A stretch of 64,000 nucleotides of DNA, taken from the NCBI RefSeq assembly GCF_008831285.2, contig NC_045138.2:27313934-27377933 (forward strand), read 5' to 3'. The number at the start of each line of letters is the position of its first letter. Position 1 is the first letter of the stretch. Both the position numbers and the translations under genes were made by a program. Below, piece by piece: positions 63,850-64,000 of this stretch. The stretch comes from Nymphaea colorata. Taxonomy: Eukaryota; Streptophyta; Magnoliopsida; Nymphaeales; Nymphaeaceae. The notes under the pieces are model-generated. The model saw only the letters and a program-made list of their open reading frames with translations. It made no database searches and had not been told where the DNA came from.

Positions 63850-64000
63850 TCGATCGACGACGAAGAACCAATTCAGTTCTCCATGTTTCTAATGGTTCCT
63901 GTTCAGACGTAAACCAGACGATTTGATTGATTAATTGTAATGGAGAAGAACCCTTGTTCGTGAATCGCGTGTTTGCATAGGAGAGAAATTTTCGCCTTTT
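63850..64000 (+). other. 3' flank of neprosin-like gene B
   Basis: Probable 3' UTR; no further feature before the window ends. Confidence 0.6.

Overview
This is nuclear DNA of a flowering plant. The genes are split by AT-rich introns with GT-AG boundaries, and the window carries the plant-only clock gene ELF3, a plant-type bHLH87-like regulator and plant neprosin-family (DUF239) proteins. Long (TA)n, (GA)n and (CT)n microsatellites and small transposon remnants are frequent. I cannot name the species.

Layout: (1) 609-8731, plus strand: a 10-exon gene for a 3'-5' exonuclease-fold plus KH-domain protein (341 aa). (2) 14048-15253, plus strand: an intronless bHLH87-like transcription factor of the HECATE/INDEHISCENT group (401 aa). 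(3) 23679-46080, minus strand: a 27-exon cytosolic isoleucyl-tRNA synthetase (1194 aa), spread over 22 kb by introns that hold repeats, including a non-autonomous hAT-type element with perfect 8-bp target duplications. (4) 48017-53597, minus strand: a 4-exon ELF3 (788 aa). (5) 54676-57777 and 60051-63849, plus strand: a tandem pair of 7-exon secreted neprosin-family genes (399 and 398 aa).

The exon models were built by hand. Every junction is GT-AG, every reading phase closes, and each model ends at a natural stop. The gene-poor stretches (8.7-14.0 kb, 15.3-23.7 kb, 46.1-48.0 kb, 53.6-54.7 kb, 57.8-60.1 kb) hold microsatellites, repeat fragments and a few unexplained small ORFs. The genes are functionally unrelated neighbours, as is normal in plants. 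The only clear local relationship is the neprosin tandem duplication.

The most interesting observations are: both neprosin-like proteins have leucine where the known neprosin catalytic glutamate would sit; (CT)n/(TA)n tracts lie just inside the 5' splice sites of the same three introns in both copies; the two copies differ strongly in GC content in the last exon; one copy has an in-frame 36-bp duplication in exon 1; and several related or inverted repeats lie in the IleRS introns.
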